NCBI GenBank assembly: GCA_019279435.1
Contig: JAAALK010000287.1
Span: 70,559,144-70,623,143, forward strand
Direction of reading: 5' to 3'
Source: Zizania palustris
Taxonomy: Eukaryota > Streptophyta > Magnoliopsida > Poales > Poaceae
DNA length: 64,000 nt
Within the stretch, counting starts at the first letter, position 1. Each line of letters opens with the position of its first letter. This document shows, in pieces, positions 53,901 through 64,000 of this stretch. The notes under the pieces were generated by a model. It had not been told where the DNA came from. It worked only from the letters and a program-made list of their open reading frames with translations, and ran no database searches. The translations under genes and the position numbers were made by a program.

Positions 53901-54363
53901 ACTGTGCACCGAAGAACTTCCGAAGATTTTATGGTCCATTCGAACTACGCAAACAAGGTCCACAGGTTTTACTCCATTCAGATTGCTATTCGGAGAAGAA
54001 GCTATGACTCCAACGGAGCTCTAAGGAGGATCACTTCGCAGCACCAAACCGGAGATTGAAGGAGAAAGACAAGCTTCGCTGGATTTAACAGAGGAGACAA
54101 GACTTCGAGCTGTAGCCAATTTATCAAAGTATCATCAGCAGACGAAGGCTTGGTTTGACCCGAAGGTTAAGATCAATGAGCTTAGACCGGGTCATCTCGT
54201 TTTACGAAGCATCATAGCGCCAGGAAAATTAGGAAATAAATGGGAAGGTCCATACTTAATTGTTCGTTCAGGACGTCCTGGCTCTTTTAAATTAGCTAAT
54301 TTGGAAGGTGAAGAATTAGCGCATACTTGGCATGCGGAGCACCTAAAGCGATACTTCGCATAA
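50935..54363 (+). pseudogene. Tat Gypsy reverse transcriptase, RNase H domains and integrase
   Basis: One frame with three nonsense codons: 53401-53403, 53791-53793 and 54022-54024. RT: WRMCIDFTSLNKACPRD, MPFGLRNAGATF, YMDD at 51826-51837. A first RNase H region follows (VREIDVNGKLVQNSVYFVSE..YSELEKFIYAL) and then a second one at about 52670-53060 (IYSDRSFQASG, TEYEGILLGLRKA, VVIKTDSQIV, QADILAKA). This second domain keeps Asp, Glu, Asp, Asp, although the usual Gly after the first Asp is Arg. Integrase: zinc finger HEGLCGSH..CTCQGC, WGMDLIRPFP, LTVDNGTQLD and NGVVERANG, so all three acidic residues are present. C-terminus HLVLRSI..WEGPYLIV, ending at 54363. Confidence 0.9.
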
Positions 54364-54534
54364 GGGCTCCTTGTAATCATGTGTAATCACTTTTCGAATC
54401 AATAAAGCATATGGTTCAGATAATGCCTACCCCTCATAAACTTCCAGCTTCCAAGTGGACGCACTGGAACCGCGGAGTTGACCGAGAGGGAAGTGTCATT
54501 AATTTGAATCATATTTTCCGAAGTGGTGGGCTGA

Positions 54535-54830
54535 CATAATCCGGAGTCCAAGCCACCGACTTGAAGACATCCGTAAAAGAGCCCGAAAACCACAGAATGT
54601 GGAGTCCAAGCCACCGTCTGGAAGACATAAAGAGTCGAAGGAGACCAAATAATGCGGAGCCCAAGACACCAGCTTGTAGGTACCCGTAAAAAGAGTCCAA
54701 AGAGACCACTGCGAACTCCAAACCACTGGTTTGACAGAATTCGCAAAAAAGAGCCGAAGGAGGCCAAAACAAAACAGAGTTTGAGCCATGAGCTTCGAAT
54801 GTCTGTTAAGAAAGTCCAAAGTGACAGATT
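54535..54830 (+). repeat. Imperfect tandem repeat downstream of Tat pol
   Basis: About five diverged units of 53-62 bp. Each has a form of GGAGTCCAAGCCACC, then GACA..CCGTAAAA, then GAGTCCAAAGAGACCA. Copies start near 54541, 54599, 54655, 54712 and 54775. Tandem repeats in the 3' part of Tat elements are known and can seed satellites. Confidence 0.65.
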
Positions 54831-54869
54831 ATCTAAGACACTAAAGTGTCCGGAAAGTTATCTCAAGTG

Positions 54870-55153
54870 ATTTCTTTGCAAAAAACAGAAGGTACTAAGT
54901 TACCATTCTTCAGACTACAAATAGTCGAAGACATTTTATAAGATTTTATTCGATCTTTAAATTACTGAGGGGCTCCGAACCCCAAAAATTGTACTCCTAA
55001 GTTTTCTTTGTGCCTAACCATCTTTGAATACAATTCGAAGTTGCTTACGCCCAAAGAGGGGCTAATAAATAGGGAGACAATTTTAGATCGATATTTATTA
55101 TTCGAACAAATATGATTACATCATGAAAAATTGGTATCTATACCAAGAAGGAA
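54870..55153. other. Non-coding tail between the tandem repeat and the antisense ORFs
   Basis: AT-rich. It contains TTACTGAGGGGCTCC and CCAAAGAGGGGCTAATAAAT, purine-rich plus-strand words that could be internal PPTs. No coding seen. Confidence 0.4.
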
Positions 55154-55597
55154 TCAGAGACCTCTTCGATCTCTAGAGCTAGGGTTGGAACGACTAGTTC
55201 CAGTGCCGGGAGTCCTAACAACTTTGCGTTTAACTCTCCTACCTCCCTTCGAAGCTCTAAAGTCTTTTTGTTCTTGCTGAAGCTCGGCCCAAGTTCGAAG
55301 CCATTCGGGGCTCCTTTCCCAGCTTCCAAGTTCTTCAGGCTTTTTACCTTGAGCTTCATCTTCATCTTCGGACCATATAATGTCTTCAGAAGATGAAGTT
55401 TCCAAGTTAACTTTTTTTTCTTCCTCTTTAATGCAAGATAATATATCTTTGCTTATTTCGGACGTAATCATTCCGGAACTATCTCGAGGAACTAGAAATC
55501 GAGGGTGCTTGTGAAGTTTTAAGATTTCGAAGGTAGCCCATAATAAGCGAAGTTCGTCGTTAACATCTAACACTTCGACATCTTCCATATGAGGCAA
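55154..55597 (-). CDS. Tat Gypsy antisense ORF B (147 codons), unknown
   Basis: Minus-strand frame beginning near LPHMEDVEVLDVNDELRLLW. Acidic middle (EDIIWSEDEDEAQG) and basic C-terminus (GGRRVKRKVVRT). It is preceded on the minus strand by CATGTTTTTAG at 55610-55600, a plausible splice acceptor. It could therefore be a further exon of antisense gene A, reached from a donor before that gene's stop or in its 3' UTR (AACTATGTAAAGC near 55660). I recognise no domain. Confidence 0.45.
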   Translation of the reverse strand: MPHMEDVEVLDVNDELRLLWATFEILKLHKHPRFLVPRDSSGMITSEISKDILSCIKEEEKKVNLETSSSEDIIWSEDEDEAQGKKPEELGSWERSPEWLRTWAELQQEQKDFRASKGGRRVKRKVVRTPGTGTSRSNPSSRDRRGL

Positions 55598-55681
55598 AGC
55601 CTAAAAACATGATAAACAAATCTTCATTCATAAATGTACAAAAGTGTAGTGCTTTACATAGTTGAAGATCCTAAGGTAATT

Positions 55682-58600
55682 CTAAACTTTCGGGTTTGGA
55701 GGAGGCTGATTGCTCGAAGCTTGGGACCAAGCCTGCTTCTGGCGTTGTCCTTCGTCAATCCAGGCCTTGATCGCAGAACGACCTTCGGCTCTCCCAGAAG
55801 TTTGAAAGGCTTGCCAAGCAGTGGCCACACCTTCGGAAGGAGTAAGAAGCTGGTCGTCATCGAAGGTAATAGGACCCTCTCCTGCGCTCGGAGTTATCGA
55901 TCGACCTAGATCTTCGTAGTAACGAAGTAGACCAATGGCAGCCACTTGTCCAGAGATTTCTCCGTAACGAATGCATGATGTCTTCATTTGCTTCGCTACT
56001 TCTTGAATCCTTTTCAACCGGCGCAGTAAGGAGATGTTGTCATCCGAAGGAAGCGTCCCAGTAGTACCGAAGTACTCCAGAACGCCTAGCAATTGGTCCA
56101 TGACCTCCGCAGCTACCTTCTCAGACTTCAGCTTATCTTCAATTAACGCATCCTTCATTGAAGTTAGCTCTTCTATTACTCCAGAGAGCCTAGCCACTTC
56201 CGTAGTTAAAGAATTCTTGTGATTCAGTAGCTGGCTAGCTTCTTCTCGGAGTCTAACAACCTCGGCCCCCGCAGTAGCGTGCTCCGCCCGCATCTTTTCA
56301 ATTTTTGCTCGAAGCACAATTTTTTCTGCTTCGAGCTCCTTGTTCGCAGCCTCCAAGCCTTGTCTAGCCCTGCGCTCCGTTGAAACCATGTTGTCCATGT
56401 GGGCCACTCGACCTTCGGAGATAGTCAGATTTCGTTGAAGAGTTGCATTCTCCTCTCGAAGGCGAATGTTCCCACGTTCGTTGGAAATATTCGCAGCCCG
56501 AGCCAAGACTGTTTGCTGCGAAAAGAAAAAGTCAAGGTGAGAAATTATTTGTATATAAATTTGATTCTATTTTGCAGATTCTTCGTACCTGGTACGTTGC
56601 ACGTTCCATGGCAGCATTAAGCTCCGAGCTCTCCGCCTCACTCAAGATGGCCACCAAGTCCGTCTCCCCAACTTCGCGACTAGCTCGATCCAAAGGCTCG
56701 AGCAAAGTCCGAAGCCCAGTTCTTCGCTCTAAGAAAGGAGCTAGAAGGGGGAGCATGCTTAAGGCTTGTTTGTCATCTTCGTTTGGCGAAGGCCCGGAGT
56801 GTTGAGCTGTGGTCTTCGGAGCCCCGGGAGACTGACCCCCCTCAGTAGATTGGCTCTCGTCTGTTGACTCAGACGGAGTTGATCCTGAGCTCGGAGCAGG
56901 GAGGGGGTCCATCTTCCCTTTGCCTTTTCTAGGCCCCATTTGAGTGGCTCCTCGAATTGGCTCCGAAGTTGTCGAAGGTCCAGGAACTGTATCTTCGGGA
57001 CAGACCTCTTCCATAGAAGTGGACTCTGTAAAAACAAAGGTATTATACATTGTATAATTTCGCATTTAAAAAAAAGAGGATAAAAGAATTATTCGAAGTT
57101 TACCTTCGACATTTTGGCGGCGGATGAGCATTGGACTGCTTGGCGGATCGAAGGCGAGATCTTCGTCAGAATCAAGCGTCAAATCTTCGACTGTTGGAAC
57201 ATTTTCCTGAACAGTCGTTGTTGCTTCATTCGGAATCGAAGCTATAGTGACTTCGACTCCACTCTCATCCACAGGAGCTCCGTCCTGAGGTAAATCCTCT
57301 TGAACAGTCGGAGTCCTCGCTTGCTCAAGATTCTCTTAAGACTCTGGCACGTTCGCAGGTTCTTCAATTTGTGCAGTTCCTTGGGCTGCATCCTCGTCAA
57401 TCAGCCTCACAAGCAACCTGCCTTCATCCTTCTGAGAATCGGAGATTGAAGCTCTTGGGCTCGAAGGCGCAGGATTTTTTGGTTTTCGAACCACCTTCTT
57501 GACCGGAGTCTTGGCAGAGCTCGAAGTTCTAGCTTCGGCTTTCCTCTTCTTGGGCCCTTTCTCCGAAGGCACCCAATCCATCAGAGGGGGCGGAATAACT
57601 TCGAGCAGCCCCCATACTCGGTTAGATCATTCCCAACTACCAACGAATTTGATTCTCCATTCTTTCTCGGTCAGAGTTGGAACGCCCAAAATCTTCTCCG
57701 AAGCTCGTACGATTTGCTCCGAAGTTATAGGGGCTGAAGAAGCTGAAAAATAAGTTAAGTTCGTTAACTCTTCGAATAAATATACATAGAGTATGTTGTT
57801 TTCAAAGTTACCTGCAGGCCTCGAAGTTGAAGAAATTTTCCGAAGACCGCCTTCCGAATCCTCTTAGAAAGTGATTGGCCAGTTGGCCATCAAGGGAGGG
57901 ATTTGAAGCCCGAGGAATTCTTCGGCTAAGTCTCGCATGCTCAACCGATGACTGATCTTTTGAAGCAAGCTAAGGCGAGCTTCGAGCTGACCCGGATCTA
58001 GATGCACAAGGGCTTCCTTTCGGAAGTTGATGTCCTGTAAAGGTCCGGCTAGACGGTTGCTCACCCCAACTTCGGCGTAAAACCACTTCAAGATCCAATC
58101 GGTGTACCATCTGGCATTGATGGCCTTAGTAGGAAATCGGAGAGCATAATCGTCCCAAAGTCTAAAATTGATGCTTCCGAAGGCCACCACCAGCTTTTCA
58201 CCTCCGGGGCCTACGAAGGTCTTTGGTTGGCACGAAGCTCTATGTAGTGCTGCGAAGATCTCCGCCCTCCCTTCACAACCTTCGGCTCGCAATGCCCATT
58301 TGAAGATGGCAAGACGTGCTACCGCATTCGGAGAAAGTTGGGGGAGAGTGACGTGGAACAAGTCTAAAACTTCCGCCAAGAAGTCTACCGCCGGAAGACC
58401 CAAACCAGCTTCGAAGAAGGCTTCAAAGACGACCACTTCTCCGGGTCTCGGTGACGGAATGATTTCCTACCAAGGTTTGCGAATCATCACCCCCGAACTA
58501 ATTTTGCCTTCTACTGCAGCCGCAAGTGATTCCCTTCTGCAGGTTGACGACCCCAGTTGATAAGACTGGTCTGTATACTTCGTCGATGCTGGAAAGAGGT

Positions 58601-58763
58601 CTTGGGGGCCGACATTTTGGGGATTTCCTCCCACCGGCGCCATTGCCGCCACTGAAGGATTTGGAGTTGCCGTCGCCAGTGATGCAGCCGCTGCCGCCGC
58701 AGCAGCTTGCTGCCGGGCCAAGGTTGAAGTCGCTCCAGGACCCTTAAAACTAGTTTTCGCCAT
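55682..58763 (-). pseudogene. Tat Gypsy antisense gene A: four exons, coiled-coil protein
   Basis: Exons on the minus strand: 58763-57812, 57742-57104, 57025-56589 and 56515-55682 (TAG). Introns are 69, 78 and 73 bp: CTGCAG/GTAACT..TTTTTCAG, CGAAG/GTAAAC..TTTTTACAG, ACCAG/GTACGA..TTTTCGCAG. All three junctions keep frame, and the exons sum to 2,862 bp, a multiple of three. The protein has an Ala-rich N-terminus and a domain like Pfam 'putative gypsy type transposon' in exon 1 (GLGLPAVDFLAEVLDLF, LSPNAVARLAIFKWAL). A Lys/Pro/Ser-rich middle and a long coiled coil in exon 4 follow. Stops in this copy: 58467-58469 and 57864-57866 in exon 1; 57627-57629 and 57336-57338 in exon 2. Function unknown. 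Antisense orientation explains why introns survive retrotransposition. Confidence 0.8.
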
Positions 58764-58868
58764 TGGATTTTGTGGATTGTTTTAGAAGAAAAACGGCGGC
58801 TAGGGTTCGGGTGATGGCTTGTTTGCACGAAAGCAGTGAAAAGGTACTCAAGAAGGGTTTGGGCCCTC

Positions 58869-58876
58869 TATTTATA
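58869..58876 (-). promoter_or_regulatory. TATA box of antisense gene A
   Basis: Minus-strand GGGCTATAAATAGAGG lies 106 bp upstream of the ATG at 58763. The ATG context (CCAATGGCG) suits plant initiation. Together they mark a separate promoter inside the retrotransposon. Confidence 0.7.
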
Positions 58877-59203
58877 GCCCAGACCCTGATTTTTTACCGT
58901 TTGCCTGTGTCGCTTCACATTCCCAACCGTTACTTTGCTCCGAAATTAAAGCATTCCGTAACTTCCGTTAGAAGAAAGAAGCTAACGGCTATTTCTTCTA
59001 AGTCTAAAAAGACTTTCAGACTTTTCGAGTTAGTTCTAAGTTACTTTGAAAGTAATTTTATTAAAAACTGATTCGAAATTTACATCTCCACGTAGTTCGG
59101 AGATGGTTTAAATCTGTTAATCCCTACGCATGAATATGTTTCCTTGCGTATACTGCTTCTCTAACATCACATATTTAACGGAGAAGCGTATTCGAGTGGC
59201 TAC
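58877..59203. other. Upstream region of antisense gene A, before the Tat 3' LTR
   Basis: No coding seen. On the plus strand GAGTGGCTAC touches the 3' LTR; it is not a convincing polypurine tract. The region probably holds upstream promoter elements of the antisense gene, but I could not name any. Confidence 0.35.
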
Positions 59204-59698
59204 TGTTGGGGGAAAATATTCAATCTTCAAGATTATCGTAGCAACAAGATAAAGACTGGTGATTAAGATGAAGATATCTGATATATAATTTTGGAGATGC
59301 ATCCAGTCAAGTTCGAAGTATGATGACGGGCTCTAGTTCGGGGTACATCTTCGAACTTAGACTTTTCCAGGAACTTCTTTGCCAGCTAAGATGGAAGACT
59401 TATCTTCTTTCTAACTAGATTAGTCTTTTACCATTTTAGCCCTATTAAGGGTACCGAATAGTTTCCACTATGTCGGTTGTAATAGAGGGGTAAAAAGGTC
59501 TTTTCCTTAATGTTTGGGCCTATAAATACCCCCCGTTTTACCCTGTAATGAGGACCGAATACAAGTTATTCAACACACACATTCAAACTATTCTAAGTTA
59601 TTATCCTTTCGAAGGCTTGGAATAGTTTCCTTCGCAAACACTTCGTTTGTTAGTTTCTAATCTTCAGAAACCTGTTAGCGTAATCTTTTACGCCAACA
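59204..59698 (+). repeat. Tat Gypsy 3' LTR
   Basis: 495 bp, about 98 percent identical to 48414-48908, same TG..CA ends. Confidence 0.95.
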
Positions 59699-59703
59699 CC
59701 AGG
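59699..59703. repeat. Target site duplication of the Tat Gypsy, right copy (CCAGG)
   Basis: Matches 48409-48413. Confidence 0.95.
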
Positions 59704-62142
59704 TCAAGGCTCGGCTCTATCAGACCTATCGGCGTGAATATGATAACTTCACACAAAAGCCGGGTGAATCTGTTGAAGCGTTGTTTGGTTGTTTTCAATC
59801 GATCATAAACAAGCTTCAGGACAACAAGGCTGAGGGTGCTCAGTCTCAGATCACAAGCAGGCGCTCAAGGTTCTCCATACCTTGGACCCAAAGATCTGGG
59901 AGATCAAGGTATCCTCTATTATTGAGAGCACATCTTATGATACCTTGACCATTTCTGAGTTGTTTAGCAAGCTGAAGGCAACCGAGGTAGATATCCAGTT
60001 GAGATCAAATCACACTGGCTCTGGATCTAAGTCTCTGGCCCTTGCTACACCTTCTGTTGATCCTTCTTCTGTGAGTTGTGATGGGTTCTCTTTGATGTCT
60101 ATCACTGAGGACCAGCTTGAGTCTTTGGGAGATGATGATTTGTGTCTTTTTAACAACCGGGTGCATCGTGTTTATGACAAGAGGATGTTCAAAAGACACG
60201 GCACAAAATCCGGGTGCTTTGAGTGTGGTGACCCAAGACACTTCATCGCTGACTGCCCCAAGCGCAATGGACACAAGAAGGGCACCGGTGGTAGTTTCTA
60301 CGACTCCGGCAAGCACGATAGCTCCTCCTTCAACAAGGGCAAGCCAAAGACAAGATTCTTCAGAAAGGCCCTGAAGGATTACCGGCGTGAGAACAAGAAG
60401 CACGACAAGGCCTTCTTCGCCGAGATGGAGAAGAGCTACTCCAAGCGGTCCACGTCCTCTTCCTCTTCATTGAGCTCAAGCGATGAGGAGATCGTCATCA
60501 GGAAGGGGAAGGACAAGGACGATCCGGCAGGTCTTTGCTTCATGGCCTTCGGGGACAGACCGAAGAGTCGCTCACATCAGCGCCGAAGATCCCGCAAGAG
60601 CTTCTGCTCAATGGATCTTGGGGATAAGGAAGAGAAGAGCTCCTCCGATAACTCCGACGACGACGACAACGAAAAGGTATCATCTTATGAGCGCGAAATC
60701 GTTGATTTACTTGAAAGCAATCGTCAGGAGTTAAAATATCGGGAAAAACTACTTAGGGGGGCAAGAAGAGGATAAATGAATTAGAGAGTGAGCTTGCCGT
60801 AGCCAATGGCAGAATTGAGAGTCTATCTTCTTCCCCCTACTTGGGTGATAGCAGTGAGTGCCCAAAGTGTGAGGTGCTTCTATGTGACTTGTCGACTCTG
60901 AAGTCCAAGTACACAGAAAGGGTTGATGAGAGGGACGCTTTGGCCACTGAGCTTGAGAGTGCTCAGCTAGAGCTGAAAGATGCTCAAGCCACTGTCGTCG
61001 TACCCTGTGCTGATTGTCCATCTCATCTAGCTGTCTTAGCTGAGCTGAAAGCCAAGGGCGATGAGCATTTGGGGGATTTGGAGAGAGTGAGAGCTGAGCT
61101 AGCGCAGACTAGGCTAGAGCTTGAGACACTATCAGTTCCACCCACTATCTGTGAGAACTATTTGTCTCTTAGAATGGAATTGATCAAGATGAAAGCCAAG
61201 AAGTCTGTCCAGGTAGATAGCGAGTGTGAAACCTGCTTCTCTCAGGTGGAGGTTCTAGCTTCCTTGAGAGAGGAGCTAGCTGATTCCCAGAATGAGAACT
61301 TTTACCTCTGTTCCATCCTGAGTTGGATCAGTGCCAGAGAGCCACAGCTCGGCATGATGATTCAGCAGTTTAAGAGGCAGGATGGGTTTGGGGTAGGTTA
61401 CACCTACACCAAGGATGACTTTGAGAGTGCCATTAGCCGGGCAGTGGAGTGGAGTAAAATGACTCCTGAGCAGAGATACCCTAAGACTCACTCCACTGAG
61501 TCTTCCCTAGCTAGTCAGCCCAAGGATGGAGTGATCCATGAATAGCCCAAAGCTCCACCCAAGAAGCCCATTTGGGTTCCAAAGCCCAAACACCTCCACA
61601 CTTCTCTTGACTCTCTTCTAGGACCAACTCAACCCAAGAAGACTACACCAAACACCACTAAGCCCAAGAATCCCAAGCCTCAACCACATCCCAAGAATCC
61701 CACCTACCATTGTGAGTATTGTCAGAGAGAAGGGCATCTTGCAGAATTTTGCTTCAGGAGGAAGCGGGTTGAGAGAGCAGAGAGAGCTCGTGGTGGTCAG
61801 GAGCAGTTCTACCAGCAGGGTGGTAGACTGAGAGTTCCTCGATGCGGGGAGAGGCTAGAGGCCAGGCCGCGTCGTGTAGGTGGTGGTAGAGGAGAGGACT
61901 TTCATGCTCGTGCTCTAGTTGGTGGTGTTCATTCCGGCAGAGTTCCAGGCCGTTTTGGCTACGGTCCTGGACCTCATGGCCGAGGTTTTAGGCAGAACCA
62001 TGGACCGCGCTTTGAGCCGCGCTTTGGTCCAAATTCTTCTGATGGTTTTCGCTTTCCGTCTTTTGAGCAGATGGCTCGACACTGGTTTAGTTCTTTTGCT
62101 AAACCTGGTACCGGACCATTTGCTCCCCCTTACAACCACTGA
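59704..62142 (+). pseudogene. Element 4 gag, main part
   Basis: It continues the gag cut at 48413: ARLYQTYRREYDNF and GESVEALFGCFQSIINKL (UBN2-type core), then an open frame 59882-60775 with the first knuckle CFECGDPRHFIADCPK (about 60217-60264) and a Ser/Asp/Lys-rich region. After a frame change near 60750 (G-run) comes a coiled-coil-like part, 60841-61545. After a TAG at 61543-61545, the second knuckle CEYCQREGHLAEFC follows near 61710-61751, then an Arg/Gly-rich tail to a TGA at 62140-62142. Another frame change lies near 59860. The two-knuckle layout equals that of elements 2 and 3. Confidence 0.8.
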
Positions 62143-62150
62143 TTGTGTAG
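62141..62150 (+). promoter_or_regulatory. Candidate splice acceptor at the gag/pol boundary of element 4
   Basis: CACTGATTGTGTAG/GATCGG: the gag stop TGA lies inside a CTGAT branch-point-like word, followed by TTGTGTAG. Position 62151 is the first base of a pol codon, in frame with protease. A possible donor in gag phase 0 is AAAAG/GTATCA at 60676/60677. Only one copy exists here, so this is a prediction from the element 1/2 comparison. Confidence 0.4.
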
Positions 62151-64000
62151 GATCGGGGACTGGAGGACGTTTGGATCATGGACTCAGGATGCTCTCGCCA
62201 CATGACGGGACATCGCAGATGGTTCTCCAGTCTCACTCCCCCGAGCTCCCAAGAGTACATCACTTTCGGGAACAGTGGTCAAGGGAAAGTAAGTGGCATC
62301 GGCTCAATTCGCATTTCAGATCATTTCTCTTTGAAGAATGTTGCCTTGGTTAAAAATTTGAACTTTAACTTTATTTCTGTTTCGCAACTTCTTGAGGATG
62401 GTTTAGAAGTGCGTTTTAAGAAGGGCAATTCTTCTGTGTTTGATTCTAGAGGGTCTTTGATTTGCCAGATCTTACCATTTGGTAAAGTTTTTAGAATTGA
62501 CTTCTCTAGTTCTTTTGACCCCTCTCGCTGTTTGATTGCTGGAAGTGGCATAGGAGGTTAGGTCATTTGAGTTTTGATCTGCTAGTCAGGTTAAGCTCTA
62601 TGGACCTCATCCGATGATTTCCCAAGCTTCAAATGGAGAAGGATCTAGTTTGTCATCCCTGTCGTCACGGAAAAATGGTTGCCGCTTCTCACTCACCTGT
62701 GACTCAGGTGATGACTTCGTATCCGGGCGAGCTGTTACACTTGGACACTATAGGTCCAGCTCAGGTACGCTCAGTCGGTGGGAAATGGTATGCGCTTGTG
62801 ATTGTTGATGACTTTTCTCGATTCTCGTGGGTTTTCTTTTTGGAGTCTAAGGATGAAACTTTTCATTTTGTTCATGACCTGATTTTGAAGCTGAAGAATG
62901 AGAACAATGGTCGGATGCGAGCAATTCGCTCCAACAACGGCTTTGAGTTCAAGAATTCTCAGTTCGTCAGTTTCTGTAGTGATCAGGGTCTTGATCATCA
63001 GTTTTCTGCTCCTTACACTCCCCCACGGAACGGCGTTGTGGAACGAAAGAACCGCACGCTAATCGAGATGGCCAGGATGATGCTCGATGAGCACAGGACT
63101 CCTAGGCATTTTGGGGCTGAAGCCATGAACACGGCTTGCTATCTGGCCAACCGCATTTTTCTTCGAGCTTACTTAGGTAAGACTTCATATGAGTTGCGAT
63201 TTGGCAGACAGCCCAAGGTGAGCCACTTGCGAGTGTTTGGCTGCAAGTGCTTTGTGCTCAAGAAGGGAGGGCATTTGGACAAGTTTGAGTCTCGTTGCTG
63301 GGATGGAGTCTTTCTTGGTTATGCATTGCATTCTCGAGGTTTCCGTGTTTGGAACCTCGACTCCCAGCAGCTTGTCGAGACTTGTGAGGTGTCTTTTGAT
63401 GAATCTTTGTCTTCTTTGACTCCTTCTTTTGAGCTTTCTAGTGATGATGAGCTCGGAGAGTCCATCTTCGAGGAAGATGAGGATACTCCAGCTGCTGATG
63501 AGGGTAGGCCTTCTGCACCTCCTGCAGAGCCCACACCTTCTGAGACTTCGACTAAGGACGAGGGCGGACCTCTGATCACTTCTTCCACTTCGATCGAGCC
63601 CCCTCAATCGAGTCCAGAGGTGCCAACTGCTGACTCCGGTGAGGTGACTTCAGATCACCAGGGATCCCGAGTAGTTCAGCGTGATCACCCCTTAGAGCTC
63701 ATCGTCAGTGATTTGAATGAAAGAACTTTGCGTTCATCTGGTACCTCTCTTGCTGTGTTTGCTGAATCTGCTTTTGTTGCATCTTTTGAGCCCAGAGATG
63801 TTTCTCATGCTCTTTCTGATTCTAATTGGATTAATGCTATGCAAGAAGAGCTTGAGAATTTTTGTCTGTAATCGGGTTTGGACACTAGTTGAGCCGCCAC
63901 CAGGATGCAGCCCCATAGGCACCAAATGGGTGTTCAAGAACAAGCAAGGTGAAGATGGGGTTGTGGTGTGCAACAAAGCTCGACTAGTTGCCCAGGGTTT
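62151..64000 (+). pseudogene. Element 4 pol: protease, integrase and start of RT (runs off the window)
   Basis: Protease WIMDSGCSRHMTG begins at about 62172. A frame change near 62535 and a TGA near 62604-62606 precede integrase. Integrase is open from 62633 to 63871: CHPCRHGKM zinc part, LLHLDTIGP, NGVVERKNRT, then LRVFGCKCFV. The second catalytic residue is Asn: RSNNGFEF with AAC at 62933-62935, where elements 1 and 2 have RSDNGSEF. A further frame change at about 63862-63870 leads into RT (IGTKWVFKNKQ, NKARLVAQG), which continues past the right edge. Confidence 0.85.

Larger units (their letters stand above)
48414..59698 (+). mobile_element. Complete Tat-lineage Gypsy retrotransposon, 11,285 bp
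   Basis: Two LTRs of 495 bp, PBS, gag, protease, RT with two RNase H domains, integrase, a 3' tandem repeat and a multi-exon antisense gene. The LTRs differ at about 10 of 495 sites by eye (98 percent identity), roughly 0.8 million years at the usual grass rate. Its two RNase H domains, its PBS type and the antisense gene downstream of pol point to the Tat lineage. It is inserted in the gag of element 4. Confidence 0.95.

Overview
The window is a plant nuclear segment made almost wholly of nested LTR retrotransposons. The families point to a grass, possibly the rice genus, but that is an inference from element types only. The elements are Copia elements of the Sirevirus group, a Tork-like Copia, a Tat-lineage Gypsy and a very long Gypsy-type LTR starting TGTAACACCCC. 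I found no host gene, rRNA, tRNA or CRISPR. A 100-N assembly gap lies at 44436-44535.

Left part (1-7210): the end of a Sirevirus-type LTR (1-243) interrupts the reverse transcriptase of a Tork-like Copia (247-2129). That Copia's 3' LTR (2130-2900) sits inside the integrase of an old, broken Gypsy (2901-3971, tail to 5126). Part of a long minus-strand LTR follows (5127-7210).

Central part (7211-31372): two minus-strand Sireviruses of one family, one nested in the other. Element 1 (8313-18639, 5-bp target duplication GCACT) is inserted in the 3' LTR of element 2 (7211-8312 plus 18645-19024, body to 30466, truncated 5' LTR 30467-31372). Element 2's gag also carries a 3.4-kb solo LTR (26691-30099, target duplication TGTTG). 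Both Sireviruses carry a third ORF between pol and the 3' LTR, preceded by palindrome boxes and a TATA-like site. Two segments with exact GT..AG ends are reciprocally present and absent. One (891 bp, gag/pol) is kept in element 2 and missing in element 1. The other (426 bp, just before ORF3) is kept in element 1 and missing in element 2. This looks like reverse transcription of alternatively spliced genomic RNA and is the most interesting signal in the window.

Right-central part (31373-44435): a gag-only, pol-less Sirevirus-like element with 2.95-kb LTRs, arranged LTR-internal-LTR-internal and ending in the gap. The internal copies differ by well under 1 percent, while the LTRs differ by about 3 percent. 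The middle LTR carries a 146-bp MITE with a 9-bp target duplication.

Right part (44536-64000): another piece of the long minus-strand LTR (to 45698), unresolved Gypsy-like sequence, then a plus-strand Sirevirus (element 4: LTR end 48038, PBS, gag, protease, integrase, start of RT at the window edge). Its gag is split by a complete 11,285-bp Tat Gypsy (48414-59698; LTRs 495 bp, about 98 percent identical; target duplication CCAGG). Downstream of its pol this Gypsy carries an antisense gene with its own TATA box and four exons whose three intron junctions all keep frame, though this copy has four nonsense codons.

Every coding unit here is broken to some degree. The coding regions are retrotransposon proteins (gag capsid, protease, integrase, reverse transcriptase/RNase H) plus two accessory proteins of unknown function.
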